From assembly GCA_934089275.1 (NCBI GenBank), contig CAKOJJ010000012.1, forward strand, positions 1 to 39,067: DNA of 39,067 bases, read 5' to 3'. Shown here piece by piece: positions 22,401 to 30,961 of this stretch; position 1 is the stretch's first letter, and each line of letters opens with the position of its first letter. Under the pieces are notes generated by a model. The model ran no database searches and was not told the DNA's origin. It was given only the letters and a program-made list of their open reading frames with translations. Position numbers and translations under genes: made by a program. The DNA is from an uncultured Bacilli bacterium (GTDB taxonomy: Bacteria > Bacillota_I > Bacilli_A > RF39 > UBA660).

Positions 22401-25145
22401 GAAATATATAGAGATAGGATTTTAACAAATACTACAGGTAAAACAGATTTAGGAGTAAATGTTGAACTTGATACGCCAGATGCCATAAAAGGATATGTAA
22501 CTGACGGATGGAGAATAGACAAAAAAGCAGAAGAAAAAATATATGTTTCCGGAGAAAGTATAAAATTATATGAAGATCAAACATATTATGGGGTTTATCG
22601 AAAAGATATAAGTTTAAAATATAATGAAAATGGAGGAAAAGAAACTATAACTCCAGTAATAAAAAGAATATTTTATAATACAACTGAAGCAAGTTTGGAT
22701 AAATATGTAGATGTAACGATAAACGGAGTAACCAGTGCTGAAGGAAGAAAATTAGATGGTTGGTCAATAAATAATCAAACATATAAAAACGGAAGTGTTA
22801 TAAGCATAAATAAGACAACCGAAGCAATAGCCGTATGGAAAGCAAATGTTTATAATGTAACATATGATTACAGTACTAACGGAGGAACAAGTGTAACAAA
22901 CCATGTAGAAGAAGAAACATATGGAAAAAATATAGACTTAACACCAAGAGGAGTAAAAGAAGGTTATACATTTGTTGGATGGAATGAAGACAAAGATGCA
23001 ACCGTTGGAAAAAGCGAAATTCAAATGCCAAGTCATGATATAACTTTATATGCAATTTATAAAAAAGAAGTAAAAGCAAAATGGATTTTGGTAGACGGAA
23101 ATGCAGGAACAATTAAATTAAGCGAAACAACATGTAATAAATACAATAATGCAACAAGTTGTAAGATCGAAACAGGAATCGTAGTTCCAAAAAGTGATTA
23201 TATAATGGATGGATGGGACATCGTACAAGGAGGAACAAATGTTGTCGCCGCGAATAATTTCTATTATGATATAGAAAATGATAAAACCTTCTATTCTGTA
23301 ACTAGAAAAAAGACACCTTTAGTAGGAACTTTCTATTACGGAAACGATTCAACAATAGATGTATTGACTAATTCATGTATATTATATAATGGAGCAAATG
23401 AGTGCAATATCAATGTACCATTAACACCATATATGTATAAAGATACAGATTTTAGTGGCTGGAGCAGTGACAAATACAAATATCAAGAAGGAAGCATGAA
23501 AATAACTGCAAATACATCTTATTATGCTTATTATGTAAAAAGCGTAGTTTTAAATTATCATACAGGAGTAAGTAATACCATAATAACTTATACTGATTTG
23601 GTAGAATATATAACAAGCGATGTAGGGGATCATGAAACAATACCAAAATTTACAATAGAAAAACCAAGTGAAATAAATACTTATACAGCATTAGGATGGA
23701 GAACTGACAACTCAAGAGAAGAAAATGATACAACTTATGAAATTGGAAAAACAATAAGTTTAAAGAATTCGTTAGACTTAAATGGTGTATATAGTCGAAA
23801 AATAAGTTTAAGTTATAATGTAAGTGGAGGAACTCCTCAACCAACTACCGAAACAGTAACTCAATATTATAACAGTATAAGTGGTGCATCAAATCATGAA
23901 TTTGTATTACCAAATAATATAACAAAAACAGGATATACATTAAAAGGATGGGCAGAAGGAAGCTTGAGTGGAACAAAATACCCTCTTTCATATAGTTACT
24001 ATTTAACTCAAACAACAACAATGTACGCAGTATGGGAAGTAAATAGCTATAAAGTGACTGTAACTGGAAGTAATGTAACAATAAATCCAAGTTCACTAAA
24101 TATCAATTATGCAGGAAATGGAAAAGTGTCTGTAACACCAGCTGCAAATTATTACATTGAATCAGCAAGTTGTACAAACGGATATACGATAACAGGATTA
24201 ACAACAGGAACAACAGCAACTGCAACTCAAACCATAACAATAAATAATAACGGAAATGTTGGAGAAAGTACTTGTAAAATTAATACAGCTGCATTATGTC
24301 CATATAACGTTGGTCAAACGTGGGACTTTAATTATACTGGTGGTGTTCAATCATTTACCGTTCCATGTAGTGGAACATATAAATTAGAAGTATATGGAGC
24401 ACAAGGTGGTAATTATGGATCATATGTTGGTGGTAAAGGTGGATACGGATTAGCTACATTTGCTTTTGATAAATCCAGAGTTTTAACAATCAACATTGGT
24501 GGACAAAACGGATATAATGGTGGTGGATCTTCTACTGGAGGATTTGGTGCTGGTGGTGGATATACGTTGATATCATCTAATAGCCAAGGGACATTAATGA
24601 TAGCTCCTGGAGGCGGTGGTGCTGGTAATATAGAAAATGGATACGATGGAGGAAATAACGTCAATGGTACTTTGGTATCAAGCGGGAACAGTGGTGAATC
24701 TGGAGCTGGAGGAGCTGGTGGCGGTGGATACCTTGGTGGTAAAGCTGGAACACAATCGATTCATAATCATACTGATTCATGTTATCAACCAAGCAATCAT
24801 ACACACACAGGAACATTAGAAGGTGGAGGTATTTATTCAGATACAGACCCTAATACTGGAGAATATATAGGTAACTGGTCCCATGGAGGTATGGTTACAT
24901 GTGATATATGTGGCGCTCAAAAATACTTTATTGAAAACGCTCAAGGTCCAGGATATATGGATGATAGAACAGAAACTTGGACTACTACCGATTTAGTTTG
25001 TACGATTCCAGAGGGAACAGTTTCTGCAACTGGCGGTAGAGGAGGATCTGGTTACATTATTTCTGGAGCAACAGGTAGTTCATTACAAAATGGACTTCGT
25101 ACTGGAAATGGATATGCCAAGATAACTTTAGTTTCTTTAAGTTAA
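19494..25145 (+). CDS. giant secreted repeat protein with InlB-type B-repeats and glycine-rich domain
   Basis: 1,883 residues. Order: signal peptide (1-23, ending DVFA before Cys 24), N-terminal domain (about 25-130) shared with the preceding gene, linker/strand-rich region with Cys (about 150-317), then about 14-15 B-repeat modules of the InlB/Listeria-Bacteroides type (about 318-1516). Each has a GW-type turn such as FVGWNEDK, FIGWSQYAD, FLGWTEDEE or LKGWAEG, and ends in a TLYAIYKK-like strand. A short domain follows (1517-1600), then a glycine-rich domain (about 1602-1883) that opens with FTVPCSGTYKLEVYGAQGG. No LPxTG motif, C-terminal helix or SLH/GW anchor is seen. B-repeats are known as adhesin or stalk modules. 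The gene is preceded by GGAGG and followed by a terminator. Confidence 0.85.
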   Translation: MKKVVSIIIIGIINILMISDVFACEISYDEYKNRKIVQSFVVGDYIFNVDNGYSPSLEDFAEAARSIKSGEEVKIYNIMMVGDIYYKATEVFSNKSTTEKSEFPAIDVAYEYRASIRGAKESDYDLITCKNKDIKIRYTGLYTEGTNEYKRKAIRYASIQSGNAIEEAKYCTTITESCTPNKDLTVKGTENLVEIEYETNASAQRVCIQAKDKNGSSKVECDEETVKVDKEPIKITKNQESIDIVEGKSKTLGDLFEVRYSVSGGTLQYLSKQNEEKQLINDMLELKNGTAEIEIIATSGSGIVSRETTNVEVRKNKVTYDYWTNGGTSVTKTTGEVSYNGLADLSVEATKEGYIFVGWNEDKTSHVGIQEKRITEDTTLYAIYKKEVKAEFIVSKNGDKIPAVSDEETKTCTMYGNESSCTIEVPTISAKMGYKAVGWSKNERSKTAEYFGKENIKISKDEKYYSVTYEKNALSATFITYNGSKTEENVLKCYKYNGEESCEVDISELVSKPYASITLNGYTKESEIPVKEERFEISQGEEYYAYYEKESTLSYVGASKTEIVKVKTWYEARREGIKVIQEEKAVPIFNDKTGYTFKGYREDLKNQDAEITGGKQGRTEDTTYNGIYEKEIKLTYKAGENESNIPSATTASIYYNAGSKKENEAEIKLDDGLKITKKNYLFENWNIDGTKYQAGSLIKITKDTEVTAEWTANGSRIILDYQENGGIRADKSSIIYYQGDEEINLKSIKAYKPGWEFIGWSQYADSTGSAMDAYIPEENVNEVRLYAMYKKTITINYKIRDEGAYVLSNSKQERYTMYNKENFVEVSLATLIKVGKNYTFLGWTEDEESHEGKYNEGEKVTLSENTTMYAVIRNDEAIKVSYNYYDGDTRKVIEKSCNKFNGENTCQTESGITSATTDGGMLVGWSGSPSKILIEETQEVSQNKTYYGVYDKLITISYRSGAYATVASSEIYRDRILTNTTGKTDLGVNVELDTPDAIKGYVTDGWRIDKKAEEKIYVSGESIKLYEDQTYYGVYRKDISLKYNENGGKETITPVIKRIFYNTTEASLDKYVDVTINGVTSAEGRKLDGWSINNQTYKNGSVISINKTTEAIAVWKANVYNVTYDYSTNGGTSVTNHVEEETYGKNIDLTPRGVKEGYTFVGWNEDKDATVGKSEIQMPSHDITLYAIYKKEVKAKWILVDGNAGTIKLSETTCNKYNNATSCKIETGIVVPKSDYIMDGWDIVQGGTNVVAANNFYYDIENDKTFYSVTRKKTPLVGTFYYGNDSTIDVLTNSCILYNGANECNINVPLTPYMYKDTDFSGWSSDKYKYQEGSMKITANTSYYAYYVKSVVLNYHTGVSNTIITYTDLVEYITSDVGDHETIPKFTIEKPSEINTYTALGWRTDNSREENDTTYEIGKTISLKNSLDLNGVYSRKISLSYNVSGGTPQPTTETVTQYYNSISGASNHEFVLPNNITKTGYTLKGWAEGSLSGTKYPLSYSYYLTQTTTMYAVWEVNSYKVTVTGSNVTINPSSLNINYAGNGKVSVTPAANYYIESASCTNGYTITGLTTGTTATATQTITINNNGNVGESTCKINTAALCPYNVGQTWDFNYTGGVQSFTVPCSGTYKLEVYGAQGGNYGSYVGGKGGYGLATFAFDKSRVLTINIGGQNGYNGGGSSTGGFGAGGGYTLISSNSQGTLMIAPGGGGAGNIENGYDGGNNVNGTLVSSGNSGESGAGGAGGGGYLGGKAGTQSIHNHTDSCYQPSNHTHTGTLEGGGIYSDTDPNTGEYIGNWSHGGMVTCDICGAQKYFIENAQGPGYMDDRTETWTTTDLVCTIPEGTVSATGGRGGSGYIISGATGSSLQNGLRTGNGYAKITLVSLS
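20445..23077 (+). repeat. duplicated B-repeat module inside the giant gene
   Basis: About 215 bases at 20445-20662 and again at 22857-23077, in the same frame. The protein copies share VTYDY-TNGGTSVT, GY-FVGWNEDK and TLYAIYKKEVKA, and the DNA is also alike. The other modules are much more diverged, so this pair is the most recent duplication. Confidence 0.75.
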
Positions 25146-25152
25146 ATTAGTG

Positions 25153-25184
25153 AAAAAGTAAACAAATTGTTTGCTTTTCTTTTG
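25153..25184 (+). terminator. intrinsic terminator after the giant gene
   Basis: AAAAGTAAAC (25154-25163) pairs with GTTTGCTTTT (25169-25178) with one wobble pair, loop AAATT, then CTTTT. Confidence 0.7.
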
Positions 25185-25225
25185 CAATAATTCTATTATG
25201 TGTAATTTACAACAACAAATATTAA

Positions 25226-25234
25226 TGATATAAT
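25226..25234 (+). promoter_or_regulatory. extended -10 promoter of the 25258 gene
   Basis: TGATATAAT at 25226-25234, 23 bases before the preferred ATG. Confidence 0.7.
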
Positions 25235-25257
25235 TGAATATAGTTAGGATGATGAAA

Positions 25258-26775
25258 ATGATAAAGGCGGATTTAGAATCATTATTACCAAGCAGATTAC
25301 GTAACGGAGTGACTAGATGTCAAGGAGAATTATATTCTTTTTTATACTTTGTTGAAAAATTTGAATCAAAAAGAATGAATTCTATGTCCACTGAAGAATT
25401 TGCTGAGTATCTTACTGCCAAATACTCTAGTCATGTTTTAATCTGTGATAAAAAGAGATATTGTGATCGAGTAATTAAAGAACTAAAGGAATTAAATCCT
25501 GCAGATTTTGAATCCGGTATTATGATAGCAGATGATATTGAAATAGATGCAGAAAATTATTTAAGACATATGTTTGAAAATGCTGATGAAGAATACTTAA
25601 TTCCATTTGGTGATGGCAGAAAAACTTTATACGAAGTTTACGCAAGTTTAAGAAATAATCTTTATCATGAATTATCATTAGAAGATAAAAGAGAAATAAT
25701 CGAAAGTATGTTAGATTATATTGATGAAGAAATAAGAAACTCAATAATAGAAGAAGCAGGAATCACATTAGAAGACTATCTAAAGAATGAAGTACCAAAT
25801 TATATGACAGGTGTAGATCAAGTAAAGATTGGAAATGAAACATATGATTTAACTGATTTCATAAAACATTTAGTCGATATTCAATATACAAGAAACGAAG
25901 AAAAGCAAGAACAATTAAATCGAACAAAAGAAAATCCAGCATTAGTAACTGAAATCGCGATGGAACTAAATGGTTCATCAGAATTAGAAACTACTTTAGA
26001 TATTCCAATAATCCTAAGTCAAGGAGAGGTAGAATCTTTAGAAGAAAATCCTGAATATTCTAATCAAGAAAAATTTTATGTTAATCAATTCAGAAAACTA
26101 TCAAATGCTATAATGTCGGCATCAACGAAAGAAGATTTAGACAATCTAAAAAACGAGTTTGAAAAGTTAAAATTAGAAGCCATTTCAAAAGGACTAAGCA
26201 ATCAAATCAATATGTTAGCTATGGACATTGAAGCTAATGTTATAACAAAAAGAGAACGAGAAATATACATTTTAAGAAATAACGCTGAAGACTACATTGA
26301 TGTTATTATGGGTAAAATCGGTGAATTAAAAAAACAAATCCAAATGGCTGAAAATGAAATAGAACTAAATGAAGCACAAATGACTTTAGACAAATTAGAA
26401 TACGAAGTAAGCAAACGTTTAATAAGTGATAATGACTTTTCTGAAGCACATATTTCATTACAAGAATTAGAAATGTTGTTAAAAGAAAAGAAAAACTTGA
26501 TTAGATTAGTGCCTAATAACTCAATAGTAAATACTTTAAATGAAAAAATAATCGAATTGAAAAAGATTATTCTTAACATTGAATATAACGTTAACAAAGC
26601 TGAAATTGTTGGATATAGCATCAAATTTGAATATGCTAAAGCGGATTTAAATGAAAGTATAGAAAAAGCATACCAAAATGGTCAAATTGATCAAGAAATA
26701 TATCAAAGCTTAATAAATCAAGTTAATAAATTAGAAACTTTAGAAAAAGAATCAGCAAGAAAATTAGGGGTGTAG
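25258..26775 (+). CDS. large hypothetical protein with helical C-terminal half
   Basis: 505 residues, soluble. Residues 1-120 look like a compact globular domain with three Cys. Residues 270-505 are long charged helices with heptad-like spacing (NEIELNEAQMTLDKLEYE, KKNLIRLVPNN, KLETLEKESARKLGV), suggesting a coiled coil. ATG 25258 is preferred, with AGGATGA upstream; ATGs at 25249 and 25252 are alternatives. The gene has its own promoter and is followed after three bases by the next gene. I do not recognise the family. Its place right after the giant protein suggests a linked job, but nothing proves it. Confidence 0.7.
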   Translation: MIKADLESLLPSRLRNGVTRCQGELYSFLYFVEKFESKRMNSMSTEEFAEYLTAKYSSHVLICDKKRYCDRVIKELKELNPADFESGIMIADDIEIDAENYLRHMFENADEEYLIPFGDGRKTLYEVYASLRNNLYHELSLEDKREIIESMLDYIDEEIRNSIIEEAGITLEDYLKNEVPNYMTGVDQVKIGNETYDLTDFIKHLVDIQYTRNEEKQEQLNRTKENPALVTEIAMELNGSSELETTLDIPIILSQGEVESLEENPEYSNQEKFYVNQFRKLSNAIMSASTKEDLDNLKNEFEKLKLEAISKGLSNQINMLAMDIEANVITKREREIYILRNNAEDYIDVIMGKIGELKKQIQMAENEIELNEAQMTLDKLEYEVSKRLISDNDFSEAHISLQELEMLLKEKKNLIRLVPNNSIVNTLNEKIIELKKIILNIEYNVNKAEIVGYSIKFEYAKADLNESIEKAYQNGQIDQEIYQSLINQVNKLETLEKESARKLGV

Positions 26776-26778
26776 ATT

Positions 26779-27192
26779 ATGAACGATGAATACGACGAAT
26801 TATATAATATGCTATCTTCAGATCGAGAAGAAATCAACAAAATAAAAGATACTTTTAAAGAGGATATCACATATTACTTATCTAAGATAAAAAATTATCA
26901 AGTAAATTCAATTGATGTATCAAGTGAATATAATTTAGAAAATGACTATGATCAATTTAAAAATAATGATATTCAAATAAAATATGATTTAAATAAAGAT
27001 TGTATAGATTACAAAATTACGATGCTATTAAAATATTTGGATGATTTAAAAATTGAAAGAAGATTTTTAGAATTTAAACGAAGTAAAGAAGATATGTTAA
27101 GTAAAAATGAATATCAAGAATATTTAAGAAATGGTATTTTCCGTAATGATTTAATAAGTAAGTGGTACAAAGAATTTGAATCTACTGAATAA
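26779..27192 (+). CDS. hypothetical protein
   Basis: 137 residues, acidic, helical and soluble (YDELYNMLSSDREEINKIKDT, LKIERRFLEFKRSKED). It starts three bases after the stop of the coiled-coil gene, with AGGGGTG as binding site, so the two are co-translated. Not recognised. Confidence 0.65.
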   Translation: MNDEYDELYNMLSSDREEINKIKDTFKEDITYYLSKIKNYQVNSIDVSSEYNLENDYDQFKNNDIQIKYDLNKDCIDYKITMLLKYLDDLKIERRFLEFKRSKEDMLSKNEYQEYLRNGIFRNDLISKWYKEFESTE

Positions 27193-27222
27193 AAAAATGT
27201 TTACAATAACGTAAACATTTTT
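27193..27222. terminator. bidirectional terminator between convergent genes
   Basis: AAAATGTTTAC (27194-27204) pairs with GTAAACATTTT (27211-27221), loop AATAAC. The A and T flanks allow use on both strands, by the 26779 gene and by the lysozyme gene ending at 27221. Confidence 0.85.
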
Positions 27223-28429
27223 ATTTTATATAAAAGACATTTAAATCAACGTCGGAACTAATACCATCAATTTCACCAATTTGAGAAAATTGCCACATTA
27301 TATAATCACTTGCATAACTTGTTTTTTGAGTATAATGTGCTAACCACACTGGATAATCACCTTTGTCCATCCACATATTCTCTAAATAATATTTTGATCC
27401 ATATAACATTGCTTTATATCCATGTTCCTCTATATAATTTGCAAAAGTTAAATATGCACTTGAAAGATCATATAAACTAATTTCATATTCTCTAATATAT
27501 TGCCAGTTTTCCCAGTCGAAGGCAATTGGAAAATCTAGTTCAGTACCATTTAAGGTTTTTATTACCCATTCAGCTTGTTCTTTAGCAATTTTATCGTTTA
27601 CTGCTGTTGAATATAGATATACACCAACTTTTAATCCGGCTTTTTTAGCCTTTTCAATATTTTTTAAGTAATAAGAATCTATTGATACGTCCTTTTTAAA
27701 ACCTGATTGTACGCCAATTCTCATCATAACAAATTCACAACCAGCATTTTTTACTTTTTCATAGTCGATATCTCCTTGATATCTTGAAACATCAATACCT
27801 ACAAGTGTCTTATCGTTTTTAAAATTACTTATTGCATCACTAAATTTATATCTTTTTCTAACAGTTGGAGTTGTAGGTTTAGTTGTAGTCGTCGTATTTG
27901 TAGTAGTTTGTTGTTTAACAATCAAATTTAATTTTTTTGAAACCGTATTGTCAGAAGAATCTTTTATAATGTACTTTAAATCATAACTACCTACTTTAGA
28001 CAAATCATAAGTACCTTCAATTTCGCAAGTTGGCTTTTTATCGTAATTATCAACAAATACTGCTTTATCACAAGGATTATAATTTGAATTTAAGATTGCT
28101 GTTTGAGTTGCTGGGACATTTATTAGTATCGGTGCCACACCATCAATAATTGTATAGTTTATATTTTTTTTATATGTTTTATCATTATGTTTATATTTTA
28201 TAAGAACACTATTTTCTCCAATACTTTTTGTATCAATAAAATCATTTTCATTCAAAACTTCAACAGAGTCGTCATCTACTAAACTTTTTATACTAACCTT
28301 ATCATAAACATTAAATGTATTTTCTCCCAAATTAATATCAAAATTTTTCTCTTCAGGTATTCCCAAATCTTTAACTTTTGAACATGAACAAACAAGTAAA
28401 GACATTATAACAATCAATAATTTTTTCAC
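27221..28429 (-). CDS. GH25 lysozyme lipoprotein with Ig-like domains
   Basis: 402 residues. A short signal peptide with a lipobox-like VCSC puts the lipidated Cys near residue 16. Two Ig/HYR-like regions follow (about 30-95 and 98-172, with DNYDKKPTCEIEG and GSYDLKYIIKDSSDNT), then a Thr-rich linker (about 174-190) and a GH25 domain (about 208-402). The GH25 part shows GIDVSRYQGDIDY, FVMMRIG, the catalytic pair D305 and E307 in FDWEN, LYGSKYYLEN and MWQFS. It should hydrolyse peptidoglycan at the cell surface. GTG 28429 is preferred with AGGAAG upstream; the GTG at 28438 is too close to that site. Confidence 0.9.
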   Translation of the reverse strand: MKKLLIVIMSLLVCSCSKVKDLGIPEEKNFDINLGENTFNVYDKVSIKSLVDDDSVEVLNENDFIDTKSIGENSVLIKYKHNDKTYKKNINYTIIDGVAPILINVPATQTAILNSNYNPCDKAVFVDNYDKKPTCEIEGTYDLSKVGSYDLKYIIKDSSDNTVSKKLNLIVKQQTTTNTTTTTKPTTPTVRKRYKFSDAISNFKNDKTLVGIDVSRYQGDIDYEKVKNAGCEFVMMRIGVQSGFKKDVSIDSYYLKNIEKAKKAGLKVGVYLYSTAVNDKIAKEQAEWVIKTLNGTELDFPIAFDWENWQYIREYEISLYDLSSAYLTFANYIEEHGYKAMLYGSKYYLENMWMDKGDYPVWLAHYTQKTSYASDYIMWQFSQIGEIDGISSDVDLNVFYIK

Positions 28430-28474
28430 TGCTACCACTTCCTGATCACTATTATATTATAAATTTTAAAATTA

Positions 28475-28483
28475 TGGTATAAT
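28475..28483 (+). promoter_or_regulatory. extended -10 promoter of the CpXC-ABC-F unit
   Basis: TGGTATAAT at 28475-28483, 27 bases before the ATG at 28511. Confidence 0.65.
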
Positions 28484-28510
28484 TAATTTCAAAGCAAGGA
28501 ATGGTTGACA

Positions 28511-29056
28511 ATGCAATATAAAGAACAAACAATAAGTTGTCCAAAATGTAAGAAGAATATTAAAATAAAAATGCTTGAACAAATAGATCAATCTAAGTTT
28601 GACGATGTAATTTCAAGAAAAATATTTAAATTTAAATGTGTATATTGCAAAAACGAAGTTATAATTGATTATCCAACTACATTTGTTGGAGAAAACTTTG
28701 AAGTATGTTATAAAATGACAAAGAAAAAAAGTGACAAATTATACTTAAGAGAATGCTATGACTTTGACGACTTCAAAGAAAAATTGTTGATATTTTCCGC
28801 CAATTTAAATGATATTGCCATTGAATTCATAAAAGATTATTTAAGAAGAGCAATTAATGAAAAGAATATTGATATTCGTTTTGACTCCAAAGATGAAGAA
28901 AATATTATATTTTATATGATGGAAAAAAATGAATACATAGGATTTAAAATTGAACAATATTTTCAGCTATTAAGTCATACAAAAATAAAGAACATAAAAA
29001 AATTTAAAGAGATTAATCATACTAATTATTTGAAATATATAAAGGTGAGTATATGA
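28511..29056 (+). CDS. CpXC domain protein
   Basis: 181 residues. The N-terminal part has two Cys pairs, SCPKCKKNIKIKMLEQID and FKFKCVYCKNEVIIDYP, the pattern of the CpXC zinc-ribbon-like domain. The rest is a helical domain of unknown role. It overlaps the ABC-F gene by four bases (ATGA), so the two are translated together. A TTG at 28505 is an alternative start because AAGGA lies close to it; ATG 28511 has wider spacing. Likely cytosolic. Confidence 0.8.
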   Translation: MQYKEQTISCPKCKKNIKIKMLEQIDQSKFDDVISRKIFKFKCVYCKNEVIIDYPTTFVGENFEVCYKMTKKKSDKLYLRECYDFDDFKEKLLIFSANLNDIAIEFIKDYLRRAINEKNIDIRFDSKDEENIIFYMMEKNEYIGFKIEQYFQLLSHTKIKNIKKFKEINHTNYLKYIKVSI

Positions 29057-30930
29057 ATATAGTAATTAAAAATGCTGCCATTACTTTAAATGGAAATGAT
29101 ATATTAACTTATGTTAATTTTGATATAAACGAAAAGTCGAAAATAGGCATTGTTGGTGAAAATGGAGCTGGTAAAACAACTTTATTAAAAGCTATTATTG
29201 ATAATGAATTATTTTCAGAAGGAACAGGACCAGAAAAATTTCAAATAATAAAAAACGGATCTTTTAAAATTGGATATTTAAATCAAATAAGTATTAATGA
29301 TGATAAAAAATTAATTGATGTAATTTTAGAATCTTTTAATGAAATAATTGATATAGAAAAAAAATTGGAAAAAATTGATAATGGATCTTCAACAAGTGGT
29401 GTAGAAAAATATGATGAACTTTTAAACAAGTATAAAAACTTGGGAGGTTATACATATAAAAAAGAATATGAATTAATGTTAACAAAATTTGGCTTTGTTG
29501 AAAGTGATAAAGAAAAATATGTAAGAGATTTTTCTGGTGGAGAAAAAACAAAAATTGCCTTTATCAAATTGTTATTATCTAAGCCAGATTTATTAATTCT
29601 AGATGAACCCACAAATAATTTGGATATGGAAACTGTTGAATGGTTGGAAGAATATTTATCTAAATATAAGAAAGCTTTAATAATTGTCAGTCATGATCGC
29701 ATGTTTTTAAATAGAATTGTTGATACTATCTATGATATTGATTATGGTGAAGTTATAAAGTATACAGGAAACTATGATTATTTTGAAAAACAAAAGAAAT
29801 TGAACTATGAAAAACTAAAAAAGGAATATGAGTTTCAACAAAAAGAGATTAAAAGATTAACTGACATTTATGAAAGATTTAGAAACAAACCATCAAAAGC
29901 AAGTATGGCTCTATCCAAATTAAAACAAATTGAAAAAATGAACATTATTGAAGAACCGAACAATATTAATAAATCAACATTGAAAATAAATTACAATGAC
30001 TTTGTAGACTCAAGCAAGAAAATTCTTCAAATGAATAATCTTGAAGTTGGGTATGATAAACCATTATTTAAAGTAGATTTTGATGTTGAAAAGGGAGATA
30101 AGGTTGCAATTCTTGGACGTAATGGGTGTGGAAAATCAACCCTAATGAAAACTATAACAGGAAAACTTACTCCGATTTCTGGAGATATTAGCTATGGACT
30201 TCATGTAAATCCTGGATACTTTGATCAAACACTAAGTTTTTCTAATGAAGATTCATCAATTATAGACGAATTTAAAAGTATTCATCCATCATTATTAGAA
30301 CAAGAAGTAAGATCTTATTTAGCATTATTTTTATTTAGAGGAGAAGATGTATTTAAAAAAATAAAAGTTTTAAGTGGTGGAGAAAAAGCCAGATTAAAAC
30401 TATCAATCCTTTTTGCATACAAACCTAACTTATTAATTTTAGATGAAGTAACAAATCATATCGATATGAAAACTAAAGAATATCTAGAACAAGTTTTAGC
30501 TAATTATCAAGGAACAATTATTTTTATTTCACATGATAGATACTTTGTCAAAAAGTTAGCAACTAAATTGATTATAATTAAAGATGATAAAATAACTTAC
30601 TTTGATGGTTCATATGATATGTATTTAGAAAAAAATGTTAAAGATGAACCCACAAATGATAAAAAAACAGAAATTTCTAAAGATAAAGAAGCAAAACCAG
30701 AAATAAAAAACAATGATAAAGCTATTAGAAAAGAAATAAATAAATTAGAGAATGAAATTGCTAAATTAGAATTAAAAATTGATGAATTAAAGCAAAGCAC
30801 TTTTGTGGAAGAAAATTACTCTGATTTTAATAAAATGAAAATAATTACTGATAAAATAGAAAACTTAAATTTGGAATTAAATGAAAAAATGAAGCGTTGG
30901 GAAGAATTATTTGCTTCTATTGACAAGTAA
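29053..30930 (+). CDS. ABC-F family ATPase (ribosome-associated)
   Basis: 625 residues with two ABC domains and no membrane segment. Domain 1: Walker A GENGAGKT at 35-42, signature SGGEKTKIAF, Walker B LLILDEPTNNLDM. A basic linker (about 250-300) follows. Domain 2: Walker A GRNGCGKST near 355, signature LSGGEKARLKL, Walker B LLILDEVTNHIDM. The C-terminal 85 residues form a charged coiled coil. ABC-F proteins bind the ribosomal E site and rescue stalled or drug-bound ribosomes. Val replaces the usual Pro in the second LDEPTNHLD. Whether it gives antibiotic resistance cannot be told. Confidence 0.93.
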   Translation: MNIVIKNAAITLNGNDILTYVNFDINEKSKIGIVGENGAGKTTLLKAIIDNELFSEGTGPEKFQIIKNGSFKIGYLNQISINDDKKLIDVILESFNEIIDIEKKLEKIDNGSSTSGVEKYDELLNKYKNLGGYTYKKEYELMLTKFGFVESDKEKYVRDFSGGEKTKIAFIKLLLSKPDLLILDEPTNNLDMETVEWLEEYLSKYKKALIIVSHDRMFLNRIVDTIYDIDYGEVIKYTGNYDYFEKQKKLNYEKLKKEYEFQQKEIKRLTDIYERFRNKPSKASMALSKLKQIEKMNIIEEPNNINKSTLKINYNDFVDSSKKILQMNNLEVGYDKPLFKVDFDVEKGDKVAILGRNGCGKSTLMKTITGKLTPISGDISYGLHVNPGYFDQTLSFSNEDSSIIDEFKSIHPSLLEQEVRSYLALFLFRGEDVFKKIKVLSGGEKARLKLSILFAYKPNLLILDEVTNHIDMKTKEYLEQVLANYQGTIIFISHDRYFVKKLATKLIIIKDDKITYFDGSYDMYLEKNVKDEPTNDKKTEISKDKEAKPEIKNNDKAIRKEINKLENEIAKLELKIDELKQSTFVEENYSDFNKMKIITDKIENLNLELNEKMKRWEELFASIDK

Positions 30931-30961
30931 AAACTACTGAAAAAAATCAGTAGTTTTCTTT
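30930..30961 (+). terminator. intrinsic terminator of the ABC-F gene
   Basis: AAACTACTGA (30931-30940) pairs with TCAGTAGTTT (30947-30956), loop of six A, then TCTTTTT. Confidence 0.9.

Noticed and set aside
24413..24664. Proline-rich frame on the minus strand in the glycine-rich domain
   Set aside because: Antisense of Gly codons (GGT/GGA read as Pro codons); no binding site.
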